This document shows, one piece after another, positions 1 through 12,159 of a stretch of DNA of 64,000 nt. The stretch covers positions 24,594,664 to 24,658,663 of the forward strand of contig CM017571.1 in the NCBI GenBank assembly GCA_007844125.1, given 5' to 3'. The notes under the pieces were generated by a model, which searched no databases, was not told the DNA's origin, and saw only the letters and a list, made by a program, of their open reading frames with translations. Each line of letters begins with the position of its first letter. Position 1 is the stretch's first letter. The position numbers and the translations under genes were made by a program. The DNA comes from Sinonovacula constricta. Its lineage: Eukaryota > Mollusca > Bivalvia > Cardiida > Solecurtidae.

Positions 1-105
1 TTTATATCGCACCAACACAGTTATGGTCATGTTGGCAACATTCAGCTAATTATTGGTGGACGAAGACCCCAGACTGATGTCTGGGTAGAAACACCCACTA
101 TACAT
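1..105 (-). repeat. SINE family C 3' part, reverse orientation
   Basis: Read on the minus strand it gives ...GTCTTCGTCCACC, AGCTGAATGTTGCC, ACATGACCATAACTGTGTTGGTGCGAT, the tail shared with 21700-21935 and 22219-22455. The match is degenerate and begins at the window edge. Confidence 0.55.
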
Positions 106-548
106 TTACAATGACACCCTCTATATATTTATCCTATTTTCAAAAATCCTGGAGGTTGGACAAAATTTCCCCACAAAACTGATAATCATGTGACAAAAAT
201 CAATACTAATATGTTAAAGTTTTTTATGTGTTTATACATTCATTGTCACATGTCGCAACCCATAAAGTGTGAAAATACAGGTAAATGAGCTGTAGGGTCA
301 AGCAACCAGTTTGACTGTTCCAGCTACAGGTAGTACTAGCAATCCCATGGTAATTGATACAGAACATAGAAGGCAACATGCAGGGACCAGCAGTTTCGTA
401 GACTGATCTATTCCGGTAATTCTAATCCGTGTTTGAGGTACCATGTTTTTCCAATTAAAATACTTTATTTTAATAAAATAATATTTGAAAACATACACTT
501 GAACTGCAATACTTTTTCTTTCTTTTAAAAATTATTGTTTTTCCTCAG

Positions 549-745
549 GGTTTACAAACCACTACATATGTCTTGGCCATGGAACTGTTTCTACCCCAAC
601 ATCGTAGCTACGCTGGTGCCATCTTGGAATGTTTCTGGGGAATGGCTGTTATGGTGATGCCCTTCCTGGCATATATGATATCCAACTGGCGCTACCTACA
701 GATTGTCATCTGTGTGCCCAGTGTGTTATCTGCTTTCTATGTATG
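549..745 (+). CDS. SLC22-like gene, exon a (first visible exon)
   Basis: It follows the acceptor TTCCTCAG and ends at donor GTAAGT. It encodes TM4-TM5: GLQTTYVLAMELFLPQHRS and then a hydrophobic stretch around MVMPFLAYMISNWR. It starts in phase 0 and leaves two bases of a Cys codon completed by the next exon. No preceding exon is visible in bases 1-548. Confidence 0.9.
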
Positions 746-3700
746 GTAAGTTATGATGCAGATGCTGTAAATAAAGTGTTAAAGAGAAAATTGTCTTTAT
801 AATAAAAAATACCATGATGCCCTTCTGGGGTACTTAATATCCAACTGTTACCACCTTCAGATATTCCCCCATGTGTTTGCAGCCTTCAGGATAAAGAGCA
901 TACAGTTATTTTATTTGGGGAACAGTCAAAACTTTTATAAAAACCACCAACCACATTGAACCTAACGGCATTCAGTAGTTTATTGCACTAAATAAATACT
1001 GATGAATGGTGTTAATGGAAAAATGGAAAGAGCTGATGTTTGGGTGAGCGACAGTTAAAACTGCTGACCAGTTAACAGTTTGGTGTTTCATTGCACATGC
1101 TCAGGAATTAAACAATTTATTTAAAAAGTTGAAATAACTAACTATATAACCCATTAGGTAATAATATTGTTTGTTTTGATTTATAGGGTCAAAACAAAAA
1201 TAAAGACTAGTGAGATGCAGTAATGCAGAAGTATATGCTTTTATTTAAATTTATATTTTAAAGGGGGTATTAGATAAAATGTTTTAAAAAAGTTCCTCAA
1301 AAAACCCAACATATCCATCTTTGTTAATGTCCTGAAGTTTAATTTGATTTAAAGCCAATATATTACTTTTACAATAATATGCAACTTAATCTTCAAATAT
1401 TTTCTGTACTTTTTAATGTTGCTGTAATTTTGATAAATTTTAGGATTAAAAAATTCTAATATGACCGGAAAAAAGATTAATGTGGCAGGTCCTGCTGAAC
1501 AACATTTCATTTATAGTATGTAGAACTTGACATTAATAATCACAATTGCAGTTCCAAACTAATAGGATGAATGAAGACCATCCAGTGGAACCATGGTGGT
1601 CAGACTAGATCAAAGCTGTACCTATTATTTAATGAATCAATATATCCCATAATTCTTACCTGAACCATAAACATGTATTGTGGGTACTTTTTGAATCTGT
1701 CTCACTTAGATGATTCTAATGAGTACCAGGTACTTACAATTTGGAGGGAAAATAAATGTTTTGGAATGAAAAATATCCATTTTATCTGAAGCAAATGTAT
1801 AGTTAAAATGTTACCAAATTCTTCCAAACGTCATATTTATCCAACTCATTGTTAAAACCTTAAATTGTAATCATTTAATTTTTCCAAATGGCCTCAATCC
1901 ATTTTGAAATGTACAATTGTTTATCTCCAAATTCCTTTGCTAGCTCATCATGCAGGGTCAATGATCCATCATAGTTCATGATCAATATTTTATTCTTAAA
2001 TTTAATCTATACTTACTTTTGCTATTAGACCTGCATTATTTTACAAATATATGTTTTCCATAGTGTTGTACCTGAATCCCTTCGCTGGTTAATAATGACG
2101 GGTCGTGTTGACGCTGCGGAGGTTCAGGTAAACCGCATGTCTCGCTGGAACAAGGCCGGTTTCCCGACACTGACCTGGGAAAGAATTAAACAGCAGCTGG
2201 GAACCACAGACAGAGACAGAAAGAAGTACTCTTTTGTCGACACTCTTCGCACACCCCAGCTGAGGAAACGCAGCATCATTCTTTTCTACATCTGGTTTGT
2301 AGAGTTGTTATGTTCTTGTGTGTGTTGTGTTATGTTCTTTTCTTGGTGATTGAAGTGCTCATCGTTTTCATTCATCTCATCAGATGATTCACATCATCAG
2401 TCTCTTCTACATAGAGTGTAGTGTTTTTATGTTACTGAAGTGAGTGTGTTGTTATTGATTTGAAAAAACATCTTAAATGCAGAAATAAAGTGATATGAAT
2501 GACACAGCATTAATTTGGAAGTGCATGCTCCATTTTTCAGTTAATTAATTGTTTTATTGGAAAATAAATTGTTTAATTGGATGAGTTAATATTGACCCTA
2601 TTATTAAGCCCTGGACTGTCCTGTTGACTCAGATTCATGATATTATAATAGTATGCTTCTATTCTCTATTACCAAATGTTTCTACTATGTACTTTATACA
2701 ATATATATTATTAGGTTTTCCATCTCTGTTGGTTACTATGGACTTACCTGGATGCTGACTGGTCTCCCAGGCAACAAGTACCTCAACTTCTTCATAGCTG
2801 GGGCCGTGGAATTCGTGGCCTACACCCTTGTCATTTACATCACTAAGAGGTTAGAATTATGTACTCGAACTTACTTGGTAGAGTAACAGCCAAATGTATA
2901 AGAGGCCCTTTGTTTAAACCCAGACCATGACATATCGGCAAGTAGTAATGAAACGACCACAAGCACTGGGGTATTCACTGCTTCAGAAACGAGTTTTGAG
3001 GCAATTAGAACCGATGAACATAAATGGCTATATAGTATTTTGAGTAAGATAACCTCCCCCTCCCAATATAAAACTCCATTGTTGTAGTCAAGAACCAAGA
3101 TGAGTTAATCCACTCTAACATAACAGAGTTGGTCACTGGTTACATCCCCTGTAGTTTCACATCCTTTCACAGAAATATGTTAAACTACTTTTTGTTGTGC
3201 TAGGAATTGTTGAATTTTGGCAGCTTCTAGCATAAAGCAGTAAAACTTTAGTAGAATAGCTCCATTGCCTGCGCTCATTCAAATGTATGGGTAGTTTTAT
3301 AACTGCTTGGCCAGGTGTCAGAATAATGTTTGAAATAAGTGGTTCACATCAAGCTATTACAGTGCAGGCAAAACTATTCCTGCTTTATGTGAACACCCTG
3401 CTGGAGAGATAATGTGTGAGATGATAAAAATAAAAACAGGACATGTTGTTAGAAGAATTATGATTTAAACAGTGAAAATGGCATGAAAATAGAATGATAC
3501 ATGTTTTTATGTGCATAATACTCCTCCACCAATATTTATGTGGATGTCACAAATTTAATCATAATTATGTTGGTACAATGTAACAGAAAAAAAAAACCCT
3601 CTAATTTTCTGATAGGGTTGTCCCAGGTTCAAGGAAAGACAGCTGGTGACTGGTGGGACTGTACACCATAACACTCCCCTCACATCTGTCCAGGGGAGAT

Positions 3701-6700
3701 AACCAGTTATACTGTTACCTGAACTATCGTATCAGGATTTTTAATTAGAATGACATTACTTCCCTGTCTAATAGCAAATACATTTCGTAATTCTTGTGAT
3801 TAGCTGCTAATTAGGATAAGTTGACTGCTGGTTGCAGAATACAAGACAAGTAATGAACAAATTGCTTGGATGGACCTTAACTTGAATGCGTACATCATGG
3901 TGATCACTTATACTGTGTACAAGTGGAGCAATTTAAACTGTCCTTAATGATCTTATTATTTCAATTTTATATTTTTCAAACTGTACAGATGATTCTTGAG
4001 TTGACTTTGACCATCTTCTATTTCACTCACAGGTTTGGAAGAAAACGCCCCCTGTTGGCCTACTTCAGCATGGCCTCTGTGTGTATGGTTGGAGCTGGTA
4101 TTGCTCTTGCTTACCTACCTCACCAGGTTTACCTTTCTAGTGGATTGGCTGTGGCTGGAAAGTTTGCTATGGGAGGACTATTCAGCGTCATCTTCCTCTA
4201 CACCTCTGAGCTATACCCCACCATCATCAGGTATATATGCATGTCTGGAATATGTAGTGAAATATGTTGTGTGATATTTATAACTATTTATTGCATGTAC
4301 CTCATAGCTAATTTTTATGACCGGCGGCAATAGCTCAGGTGGTTGAGCATCGGCTTGTGGATCCGGAGGTCGCGGGTTCAAACCCTGTCTGGGTCAAACC
4401 AATGACTTTAAAGTTGGTAGTAGTGGCTTCCCTCCTAACGCCCGTGGCTAAAGGAAACAGCATTACGCCTGACTCGTTGGTGTCAGTATAATGGACCAGC
4501 CGGGTTCAGTCCCTGGGCACCTCATAAGTGCCCCTGTGATATAAAGATAGAAATGTTGCTGCACAGTATCGGCAAAAATGCCGGCTAATCCCAGTCCCAT
4601 CCCTTTTCATGGAGGACGTGTGCTTTTGGTACGAGAGAACCTGGGTTTGATCCTCGGTCACAACAAACCAAAGTTGTTAAAAATTGTAGTGGTATAGCTC
4701 ACTTGCAAACATTCTTTCAAATATGAGAGTAATTCCACAACTGATCAACCCAGTATGAGAATAATGTGACGTTGTGTGGAATCATGCCAGGTGATCACAT
4801 CACTAAAACTGCATCAAGTGGACGCCATCTCCAAAGAACTGAAATGCTGTTGGTAGACAATATATCCAACAATCAAACAAACATTTCTTTGTGATAAGCA
4901 TCTTTGTGTTAACTTACAGATATGGGTGTTTTTAAGCTATTTGTCAGTTAGGGTCTATATGTCAATGTCATATTGGTTTGTATTCATTGTTTATTTTGAT
5001 CCCTAAACATTACAAAAGGTAAGGTCATTCTTCATTGCACCATGTCAGATAAAATTAACTGTTTATTAAAGATAATAATAAGGGATAATAATAAGGGATA
5101 ATAATATTAAATTATAACTCATGTAATTTGTTTTGTGCATGAATTTATTGTGCATGATTAGTATACTTCAATGCAGACTGCGAACATGTATATGCATTAA
5201 AGTTTCTTTTTGTTTTGTTGTTGTTTTTTACATTTAAATTAACTGTCACATCTAGCTTATGACCTACTTAATGATGTTTACCAGCAACCAGACTTAAGAA
5301 TTATCAGAACAATTTATGTTTTTAGAAATTTGGTTTATTTACCGACAAATCTGTACAGCAGTACCAGACTGTGCAGATCTTATGTTAGTCTAAAATAGTC
5401 TAAATTATTAGTCTAATGAAATTAGGAGTTTAAATGTCAGTTGGTTTATTTTTCTTACTTTTATATCACATCAATGCATTTAAGATATTTCTGTCATTTT
5501 TCTACAGGAACATAGGTATGGGAAGTTGTGCTTTCTGGACCAGAGTGGGTGGAGTAGTGGCCCCTCAAATACTCTTTCTGGTAAAAGACTTATTCAGTTT
5601 TTTATTAGCTCACCTGAGCACAACGTGCTCAATGGGAGCTTTTGTGATTATGCTTCGTCCGGCGTCAACATTTAAGTTTATGAACACACTACAGGCCTCA
5701 GTTTTTATCCAATCTTCATCAAACTTGGTCAGAATGTTTGTCTGCATGAAATCATGGATGAGTTCATTATTGGGTAACCTGGGGTCAAAAAGAAGGTCAC
5801 TAGGTCAAATTTTGGGAAAAACTTGTGAACACACTAGAGACCACATTTATGGCTCAGTCTTCACCAAACTTGGCCAGAATCTTTGTCTGCATAAAATCTT
5901 GGATGAGTTCGTCACTGGGTCACATGGGGTTGAAAAATAGGTCACTAGGTCAAATCTTAGAAAAAGCTTGTGAACACAATAGAGGCCACATTTATAGGTT
6001 AATCTTTATCAAACTTGGTCAGAATGTTTGTCTGCATGAAATCTTGAATGAGTTCATTATTGAGTCTTGTGGTGACAATAAGTAGGTTACTAGGTCAAAT
6101 CTTAGAAAAAGCTTGTGAACACACTAGAGACCCGATTTATGGCCCAATCTTCACCAAACTTGATCAGAGTGTTTGCCTTCATAAAATCTTGGATGAGTTC
6201 ATAACTGGGTCACGTGGGGTCAATAAGTAGGTCACTAGAAAAAGCTCTTGAACACACTAGAGACCACATTTATAGCCCAATCTTCACCAAACATGGTCAG
6301 AATGTTTGTCTGCATGAAATCTTGGACAAGTTCATTATTGGGCCACATGGGGTCAAACAAGAGGTCTATAGGTCATAGCTTAGAAACAGAATGTGAACAC
6401 ACTAGAGGCCTCATTCATAGCCCAATCTTCACCAAACTTGATCAGATTATTTGTCTGCATGAAATCTAGGATGAGTATATTATTGGGTCACATTGGCTCA
6501 AAAGTATGTTACTTGGTCACATTTTAGAAAAACCTTGTGAAAACACTGAAAGGCCACATTGATGGCCTAATCTCCACCAAACTTGGCCGGAATGCTTACC
6601 AGTATGAAATCGTACACATGTTTTGAAGTGGGTCATGTGGATTCAGTAGGTTACTTGGTAAAATTCTAGAAACTGTTATCAACCCAGTGGCCACACTAAT

Positions 6701-7591
6701 GGTCCAATGTTCACCAAACATTTCTTAATTAAATAACGCTTAATTACTTGATGCCAGATTTGAGCCTACTAAAAGCCTGTGTCATCAGGTTTGCGGTTAA
6801 TTTCCATCATGGCCCTCTTGTTTCAATCATGGTTAATATTTTCTGTCCAGGTTAGATTGAAAGTATTTTAGTGACCCATGCCAAGGTTATGGGCATAAAG
6901 TGTAAGTGTGAGTGCCAGTCCACCTAACTGCTAGTTTAAATTATTTTAAAACAGTTTCTGCTGTTTTGATTGGAATCTCATGAAACTTGACTATAATTTA
7001 TAAATGCACAAATTAACATTTGTGTCAGTAGTTATCACTCTTTTCTTCTTATTTTACAAGCAATCTTTGTGACAGTTCTAACTCATGTCTTAGGTACATG
7101 TCTAATTTCTAATTTGCAGTTTGAAGGGGACATTATTTAAATAAAAATAGTAATAAAAGCTGTATAAATCTGATTTAAATTTGACCAGAAATGTTAGTTA
7201 CATATTACATATGAGAATCTTTTGTTTCCTATATAGAATTTAATTTCTAGGCCCTGCCTCTGATAAGTGTTTGGTCCTTATTGATTTACGTTATAGTTAA
7301 GTATTATTAATTAATCAATGTATGTAATCTGTCTCCTTAATCCATTTTTAGAATGAGTTTGGTACCAAAGCCTTGCCCTTGATACTATTTGGTGTCACCA
7401 CGGCTTTGGGAGGAATTCTCACGCTCCTGCTCCCTGAGACACTTGGATCCAAGCTTCCTGATTCGATCAGTGATGTAGAGCAGCTAGGTAGTCATGACAG
7501 CCTGGAGATGGAACCAAAGGAAGAAGGGGAAGAGACAGAGAAAATGCAGGAAATGGTGGCATTAAACACAGGAGAGCAGGCCAATGTTTAG
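549..7591 (+). CDS. SLC22-family organic cation/carnitine transporter, 3' portion (six exons, 5' end outside window)
   Basis: Joined exons 549-745, 2064-2294, 2715-2849, 4033-4230, 5508-5580 and 7352-7591 give one open frame of 357 residues plus TAG; every junction keeps frame with GT-AG ends. This is the C-terminal two thirds of a major facilitator superfamily transporter of the SLC22 type (organic cations, anions or carnitine across the plasma membrane). Family marks, in fragment numbering, are the TM4-like YVLAMELF near residue 6, PESLRWL at 69-75 (family PESxRWL), YYGL at 150-153, FGRKRP at 189-194, ELYPT at 247-251 and LPETLGSKLP at 305-314. SLC22 proteins are usually about 550 residues, so roughly 190-200 N-terminal residues, including the large extracellular loop, are upstream of the window. 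The tail after TM12 is acidic (EPKEEGEETEK). Family assignment is firm; substrate cannot be told from sequence. Confidence 0.93.
2064..2294 (+). CDS. SLC22-like gene, exon b
   Basis: Acceptor CCATAG; the donor at 2295 (GTTTGT) is weak but needed to keep frame, because TG plus the following G makes the Trp before FSISVGYYGL. The exon carries the SLC22 hallmark PESLRWL, the long cytoplasmic central loop, and the start of TM7 (IILFYIW). An open frame runs on past the donor to 2349, but that tail does not resemble the family. Confidence 0.9.
2715..2849 (+). CDS. SLC22-like gene, exon c
   Basis: Acceptor TATTAG, donor GTTAGA. It encodes the TM7 YYGLTW motif, a short loop and TM8 (EFVAYTLVIYITKR). 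In SLC22 proteins the YYG segment follows the central loop, which matches this order. Confidence 0.9.
3240..3345 (+). repeat. degenerate SINE-B fragment
   Basis: TAGCTCCATTGCCTGCGCTC followed by GGTGTCAGAATAATGT parallels the body of SINE B at 8210-8467 (TAACTCCCTTGCTAACGCTC, GGTGTCAAGATAATGT). No tRNA-like head is recognisable. Confidence 0.5.
4033..4230 (+). CDS. SLC22-like gene, exon d
   Basis: Acceptor CTCACAG, donor GTATAT. It begins with the MFS loop FGRKRP, then TM9 and TM10, and ends with YTSELYPTIIR, matching the conserved ELYPTxxR block of SLC22 carriers. It is the most recognisable exon of this gene. Confidence 0.93.
4321..4612 (+). repeat. SINE A, near-full-length tRNA-derived copy
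   Basis: Pol III A box TAGCTCAGGTGG at 4331-4342 and B box GGTTCAAACCC at 4375-4385 form a tRNA-like head. A body follows with GTTGGTAGTAGTGGCTTCCC and TGCACAGTATCGGCAAAA, then a tail of short ATCCC-type repeats. Other copies are at 12160-12360 and, reversed, 30973-31256. It lies in an intron of the SLC22-like gene in the sense orientation. It is not a functional tRNA gene: the 3' half does not pair as an acceptor stem. Confidence 0.8.
4620..4892 (+). repeat. SINE B copy abutting SINE A
   Basis: A decayed B box (GGGTTTGATCC near 4643), body with GTAGTGGTATAGCTCACTTGC, and a tail of CAATCAAACAAACA. It matches 8210-8467 end to end with many substitutions and sits directly behind the SINE A copy. 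Confidence 0.6.
5508..5580 (+). CDS. SLC22-like gene, exon e
   Basis: A short 73-base exon after TTTCTACAG, ending at donor GTAAAA. It encodes NIGMGSCAFWTRVGGVVAP, equivalent to the family TM11 segment (RNxGxGxxSxxxRxGxxxxP). A tandem-repeat mobile element begins only about 25 bases after its donor. Confidence 0.88.
5605..6821 (+). mobile_element. ~1.2-kb element with ~145-bp internal tandem repeats (complete-looking copy)
   Basis: The element opens with TTAGCTCACC and the palindrome GAGCACAACGTGCTC and closes with GTGTCATCAG and a short hairpin-like CCATCATGG before CCCTCTTG. In between are about six imperfect ~145-bp units, each with GTGAACACACTAGAG, CAATCTTCACCAAACTTG, TTTGTCTGCATGAAATCTTG and GGTCACTAGGTCAAAT. 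No protein is encoded; apparent open frames simply ride the repeat. Internally repetitive, hairpin-ended elements of this build are known in bivalves as pearl/CvE-like, Helitron-type non-autonomous elements; assignment to that group is inference. Confidence 0.7.
7352..7591 (+). CDS. SLC22-like gene, terminal exon
   Basis: Acceptor ATTTTTAG. It encodes TM12 (LILFGVTTALGGILTLLLPET), the family PETLGSKLPDSISDVE motif and an acidic cytoplasmic tail, ending in TAG at 7589-7591. The protein ends in ANV. Confidence 0.92.
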   Translation, partial: NEFGTKALPLILFGVTTALGGILTLLLPETLGSKLPDSISDVEQLGSHDSLEMEPKEEGEETEKMQEMVALNTGEQANV

Positions 7592-7599
7592 AAAAGAGA

Positions 7600-7613
7600 A
7601 ATAAAAAAATAAA
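7600..7613 (+). promoter_or_regulatory. possible proximal poly(A) signals of the SLC22-like gene
   Basis: Two overlapping AATAAA hexamers at 7600 and 7608, only 8-17 bases after the stop codon. That is very close for a sole poly(A) signal, so a more distal site is likely also used. Confidence 0.3.
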
Positions 7614-8209
7614 ACAGTATATTGGTCACAGAGCTTCAACTTGAAATGTAAATTTTATTAGTAAGAGTATTAGTTGTATACATCTTTGTAAAGGAAAATA
7701 ATTGGGTTATGATATGAAAAAAAATTAAAAATGAATAATACTCATTAGAATTAACATTTGGAAAAAGGGAGATGGAGAAAGATTGGAAAGATTGGTACAT
7801 AAAACTTAATTTGTAAACTCTGTAAATGGTAATAATAGGTACCTAATGTAATGTGGTGTTTGTAAAAAGTTTGTAAAACAAGTAAATATGTTTAAGAAAG
7901 TACTTGTTATAGGCATTTTGTTTGTTTATAGTATGGTTTAAAAGCAGTGTTAGTTTTACATGCAAAAAATAATCAGAAAAAAAACAACAGGTTAGCCATC
8001 TGTTTGAATGGTATGATTGATTGACTGATAGAGGGCATTAGGGATCATTCCAAAACATATGAACTTGTTATTTTTACTCACACTTACTCTATCACTTAGA
8101 TAATGTTCTTCATCTCTAGTAACCTTCCTTGTATCCATTTTTTGCTGGTTTCTATATTGTTGATGTTAGTGTATTACTTTGTTTAAAAGATCAAACACTA
8201 TTTCAGTGG

Positions 8210-8467
8210 ACCTGGTAGCACAATTGATAGAGCATTGGCTCCAGGTACGTTAGGCCCCGGGTTTGATACCAGGCCACATCTTACCAAAGTCATTAAAAAT
8301 GGTAGTAGTATAACTCCCTTGCTAACGCTCAAGCAAATATATGGGGAGTTCCACGACTGGTTGGCCCGGTGTCAAGATAATGTGACTGGGTGTGGTATCA
8401 TGCACATATATCTCTAGATAAATGAAATACTGTTGGTGGCACAATAAACCCAATAAACAAACATAAA
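8210..8467 (+). repeat. SINE B, full-length copy
   Basis: tRNA-like head with A-box-like TAGCACAATTGATAGAG and B-box-like GGGTTTGATACC, a body with ATGGTAGTAGTATAACTCCC and CGGTGTCAAGATAATGTGAC, and the tail AATAAACCCAATAAACAAAC. Other copies are at 4620, 33422 (reversed) and 49244 (reversed). Confidence 0.75.
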
Positions 8468-10964
8468 CTGCATTTAAATAAATGCATTCTAATCTTTGAC
8501 TGCATATGATATATACTGGTACCAACAATTTATTCTGAAGTTTAACTGCAAAAAAATCCATTACTATGATATAGTCCAAACGTTTTACTATTAATGATGG
8601 AATTTATATAGTCTAAATTAAAACTGCTAATATGGCAATAAAATTAAGTAGTCTATACTTTAACTGCAAATGATTCTTTACAATGATATAATAAACTGTA
8701 TTAATAATAAAAAACTTATTTTACCTGTTGTTATTTAATGTAATTGTAATGTATTTTTTCTTATCGAACATTTGTAAACTTTTACAGTGTTTAATATTAG
8801 GCATCTTTTATGTCATAATAAAGGCCTTTCCATTTTGTTCATTGTTATTATATAAAAAAAAATTGTTGTTTAGTCTTGGTTATCATGGGAACAAAATAGA
8901 AAACAAACTAGCATTGAAGTATGATATTTATGCTTGATTTTTATGTATATGCTTGAATTTTCATAATGCATGTTTCATTTATATATGTGTGCTTGATTCA
9001 TGATGTTTGTGCATGCATGCATGTCTTATGTGTGATATGTGATGTTGATATGTGTTTGCTTGATTTGATTTGTTGTAATTGCTTGTTGTGTATTACATGT
9101 TGTGAAAGCTTTTGCTTGGATGGCTAGGCACTTGCATGTAGAATTTAGATTGTTGACTACCCTGCATGTAGAAACGCGCTGATCTGGACAGTTTATTGTT
9201 GCTGCACTTGCATGAATCAGAAAAGAAAATCAAAGAAAGAACTTAAATTTCTTCATGGCTAGGGCTTCAGTTTTACGTACCTGCATTGTTATAGTTTTAA
9301 CCCTTAAAATGCATGACCCAGCAAAGAATTAAAACTTAAAGACCTTTTCTCATTCACAAAGAGCATAAAACAATTTACCTTGAAAAAAAAATTTAAGCCA
9401 ATGAAAACTGCAGTAACTTAAAATCTTATTGTGAATTGAAATATGCCATTTATTGCTTATATTTTTTATAAGTTGGTTGCTCTTTGAGCAGTAATTATTT
9501 TTAGTGACATCATGATGTCTGTAAAAATTGCAATTTAAAACATTAAGTTTTAGATGCAAATGTATGACATACTTCTGAAGAGATAAGAGGTATATGCATC
9601 CTGTGCAGTAGAAAACACTTATTTGCCTCAAAATATGAATGTTGTCAGCATTGAAGAAAGAGAAATCTCTTAAATCTTTGGAAATACAAAGTAGTTGTTT
9701 TATGCAAGAATGTGGAGTAGAGAACCTTTTTTTTTCTGTGCAAAAAATGAAAGAAGAAAACATTTATATGAAGAAATGTTAGAAATAGGGACAATTAAAC
9801 TCTTTCTTGATGGAGTACAAACACAGTATGAAATTGTGATTTAGAAAATTATATGCAGAAATATGTAGCAAAACATTGGAGGCAGAAGTTATGAAGAAAG
9901 ATTGTTTGTAGAATTGTTTTTATTCCTTGGTGCATGTGAGTGTAGCAACAAATAAAACTGTTTTGAAAAAAACAAATAAAATAAAAATAACAAAATGAAA
10001 TCGGGGACAGTCATTAGAGATGTGAGGAAAAAGCAAATAATTATATTTGAGTGCCTTTTTGATGGTACCACATGACTTAAATACTGGGTACTACTTTGCC
10101 TATATATTGGGAATTATTTAATCTATTTATTTCAGAAGATACTATTCAGTTTTTTACAGTTTACATTTGAATCATAAAAGTAATACAAGTAATATTAACA
10201 ACAAACATATGTTGATTTGCTTAGGGTTTACAGTTTATTTACATGATATGCTGTAAACTTTAACATTGTTTGTCAACTAATACGGTAAAATATTTTTTCT
10301 CAATGTTTGTATCTGGTTCAGGGACATATTATCAAATGTAACAAGATCTTTTACATAAAGTATAAAATTATAACCAAATATTCCTGAATAATAGATAATC
10401 AAGATGTGTATCAACATAGAATGGTGCACTGTTTGTCTTCTTTGGTATTCAGATTGTTTTCATTCATTTTTAACTTTTAATAGATACTTTATTAAATTAA
10501 ATAATATATTTATTAAATGAAAATAAACAATCCTACTTTATAAAATTAAATATTTTATTATTACATTTTGTAAGTAATGTAAGTGTAAAAATGTGACATT
10601 GATGTTAAAAAATATTCATTCCAGTCAAGTTCTATTATGTGAAAGAATATACATAAAATACAGAAACATACTTTTATGGAAAACTGTTTTATCCATGTAT
10701 TTTTCACCTACTTAGAAATGTGACTTAGAATCGTCGGAAATAAACAAACAGATATGGAGGTGGGTTTGCTGTAGCCAAATTGCTGCGGCTGTTTGATATA
10801 AAACAAAACACAATCAAATATCCATCTGTATATGTTGACAGTGTTTATTTCTATTGGAATATCACCTTGGAAAATGTCCACCCGCACGCTCCCACACATT
10901 ATAGGTCTAGTGATGAACAAAGTACTGAAATGTTTGACTGACAGATTGTTGAAACAAACAAGGG

Positions 10965-11055
10965 ATTCATACATTTGTCTGGGGTCTTTCTTCACCAGTT
11001 ATTAGCAGGACACATTACCATAATTGGTCTGGTGGACTATAACAAACAACACTTA
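10965..11055 (+). repeat. SINE family C tail fragment
   Basis: TTTGTCTGGGGTCTTTCTTC, then TTAGCAGGACACATTACCAT and AATTGGTCTGGTGGAC, match the 3' part of the copies at 21700 and 22219. No head is visible. Confidence 0.5.
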
Positions 11056-11936
11056 ATTTCCAGGGTGTTATTTTATGTATGAGCAACTTGTCAATGTACA
11101 CATGTGGATGTTTGTTCTCTCTGATGACTGTTCATTCTCAAAAACAAGAGGGCTGGATAAAAGAGGGAATATTTCCGATTTTTTCATGTTAAATCCTTTA
11201 TTTCTCCTCCAACATAACCAGGACTCATTTCAATCTTGTCGGTGAGACTAATGTACTAAGTACCCACAAACGTTTTGGTTGTGAAATATGGGATATATTG
11301 CAGTATTAAAGTCAGATTTACCATCTTTTATCAACAGCTCTCTTAAATACAGAAAAGTGTGTGTTCTGCTTGCTGGTGATGATTTATTTATAAACAACAC
11401 ATATAAAGATAGATATATATTACTATTAGTGAAGTTGTGTTTTGCTTGGATGCTGTAGTTTTATTGTTCTTTTTATACACGCATATAGAAATTTGTTGTA
11501 CTTTTTAATGCAGTTTTATATGCACCACTATGTAAGCTTCACTTTCTGTTTTACTTGGTTTTTATCTAAGATAATGCCAGCAACACAATGTAACTGCAAC
11601 ACTGATTTCACCAGTTATTATGATTTCGTTTTTTAAAATACTGTATTATTTTTACCTTATCAATACTCTATAAATTGTGTATTATCATTTTAGCGAGCAA
11701 CATTAAATGTTTTGTTCTGTGTATTGTGGTTATTTTTAAATTTTAAATGGTGCTTTTCTGTCATATTAATTGTGTTTAAAAATTATGTTAAAATTAATTG
11801 TCTAATGAATGGTCTTGTATAAACTGAAAATAATGTACTCTTGTTTCTGAAAACATTTTGATTTCTTATTCCATGACTTACTGTTCTTACTTCGCTTAAT
11901 ATTGTATCCTCCACATGTATTTTTGTGTATGTGTGT

Positions 11937-11942
11937 AATAAA
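11937..11942 (+). promoter_or_regulatory. possible distal poly(A) signal
   Basis: AATAAA preceded by a TG-rich run and followed by TTTGTTGGTTTTTA, a layout typical of animal cleavage sites. It would imply a 3' UTR of about 4.3 kb containing a SINE, or it may belong to an unrelated transcript. Confidence 0.25.
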
Positions 11943-12159
11943 ATTGAAAGAAAAACTTTGTTGGTTTTTATACATCTATTGCACTTTTTACCTAGGCTAT
12001 AATAAACATTGTTATTATAAATAGTAACAAAGCAGCCATGGATTCTGGCTGATAAGGCTGCACATATACTAAATATTTTTCCAGTATGTGGCTAATGGAG
12101 GTATGTGCGAAAGAATGCAATGCCTTTGGCTAATAATAAAATAATTTAAAAATCAAACC

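Larger units (their letters stand above)
7592..12150. other. downstream region of the SLC22-like gene, mostly non-coding
   Basis: AT-rich sequence with one SINE-B copy (8210-8467), a short family-C tail (10965-11055) and scattered AATAAA motifs. The open frames here (for example 9350-9763 and 10708-10995, minus) have no family-like motifs or splice context and look like chance. Confidence 0.6.

Noticed and set aside
2295..2349. Extension of SLC22 exon b beyond the donor
   Set aside because: Read-through residues (FVELLCSCVCC) do not match the family, while splicing at 2295 to 2715 restores the expected YYGL block.
4331..4395. A possible tRNA gene
   Set aside because: A and B boxes are present, but acceptor-stem pairing fails and the sequence continues into a SINE body with other copies in the window.
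5434..6469. Open frames of 60-168 residues after SLC22 exon e
   Set aside because: They run through the ~145-bp repeat units; the family-like part stops at the donor at 5580.
9350..9763. 137-residue minus-strand frame
   Set aside because: Lys/Asn/Phe-rich composition expected of AT-rich DNA, with no domain or splice context.
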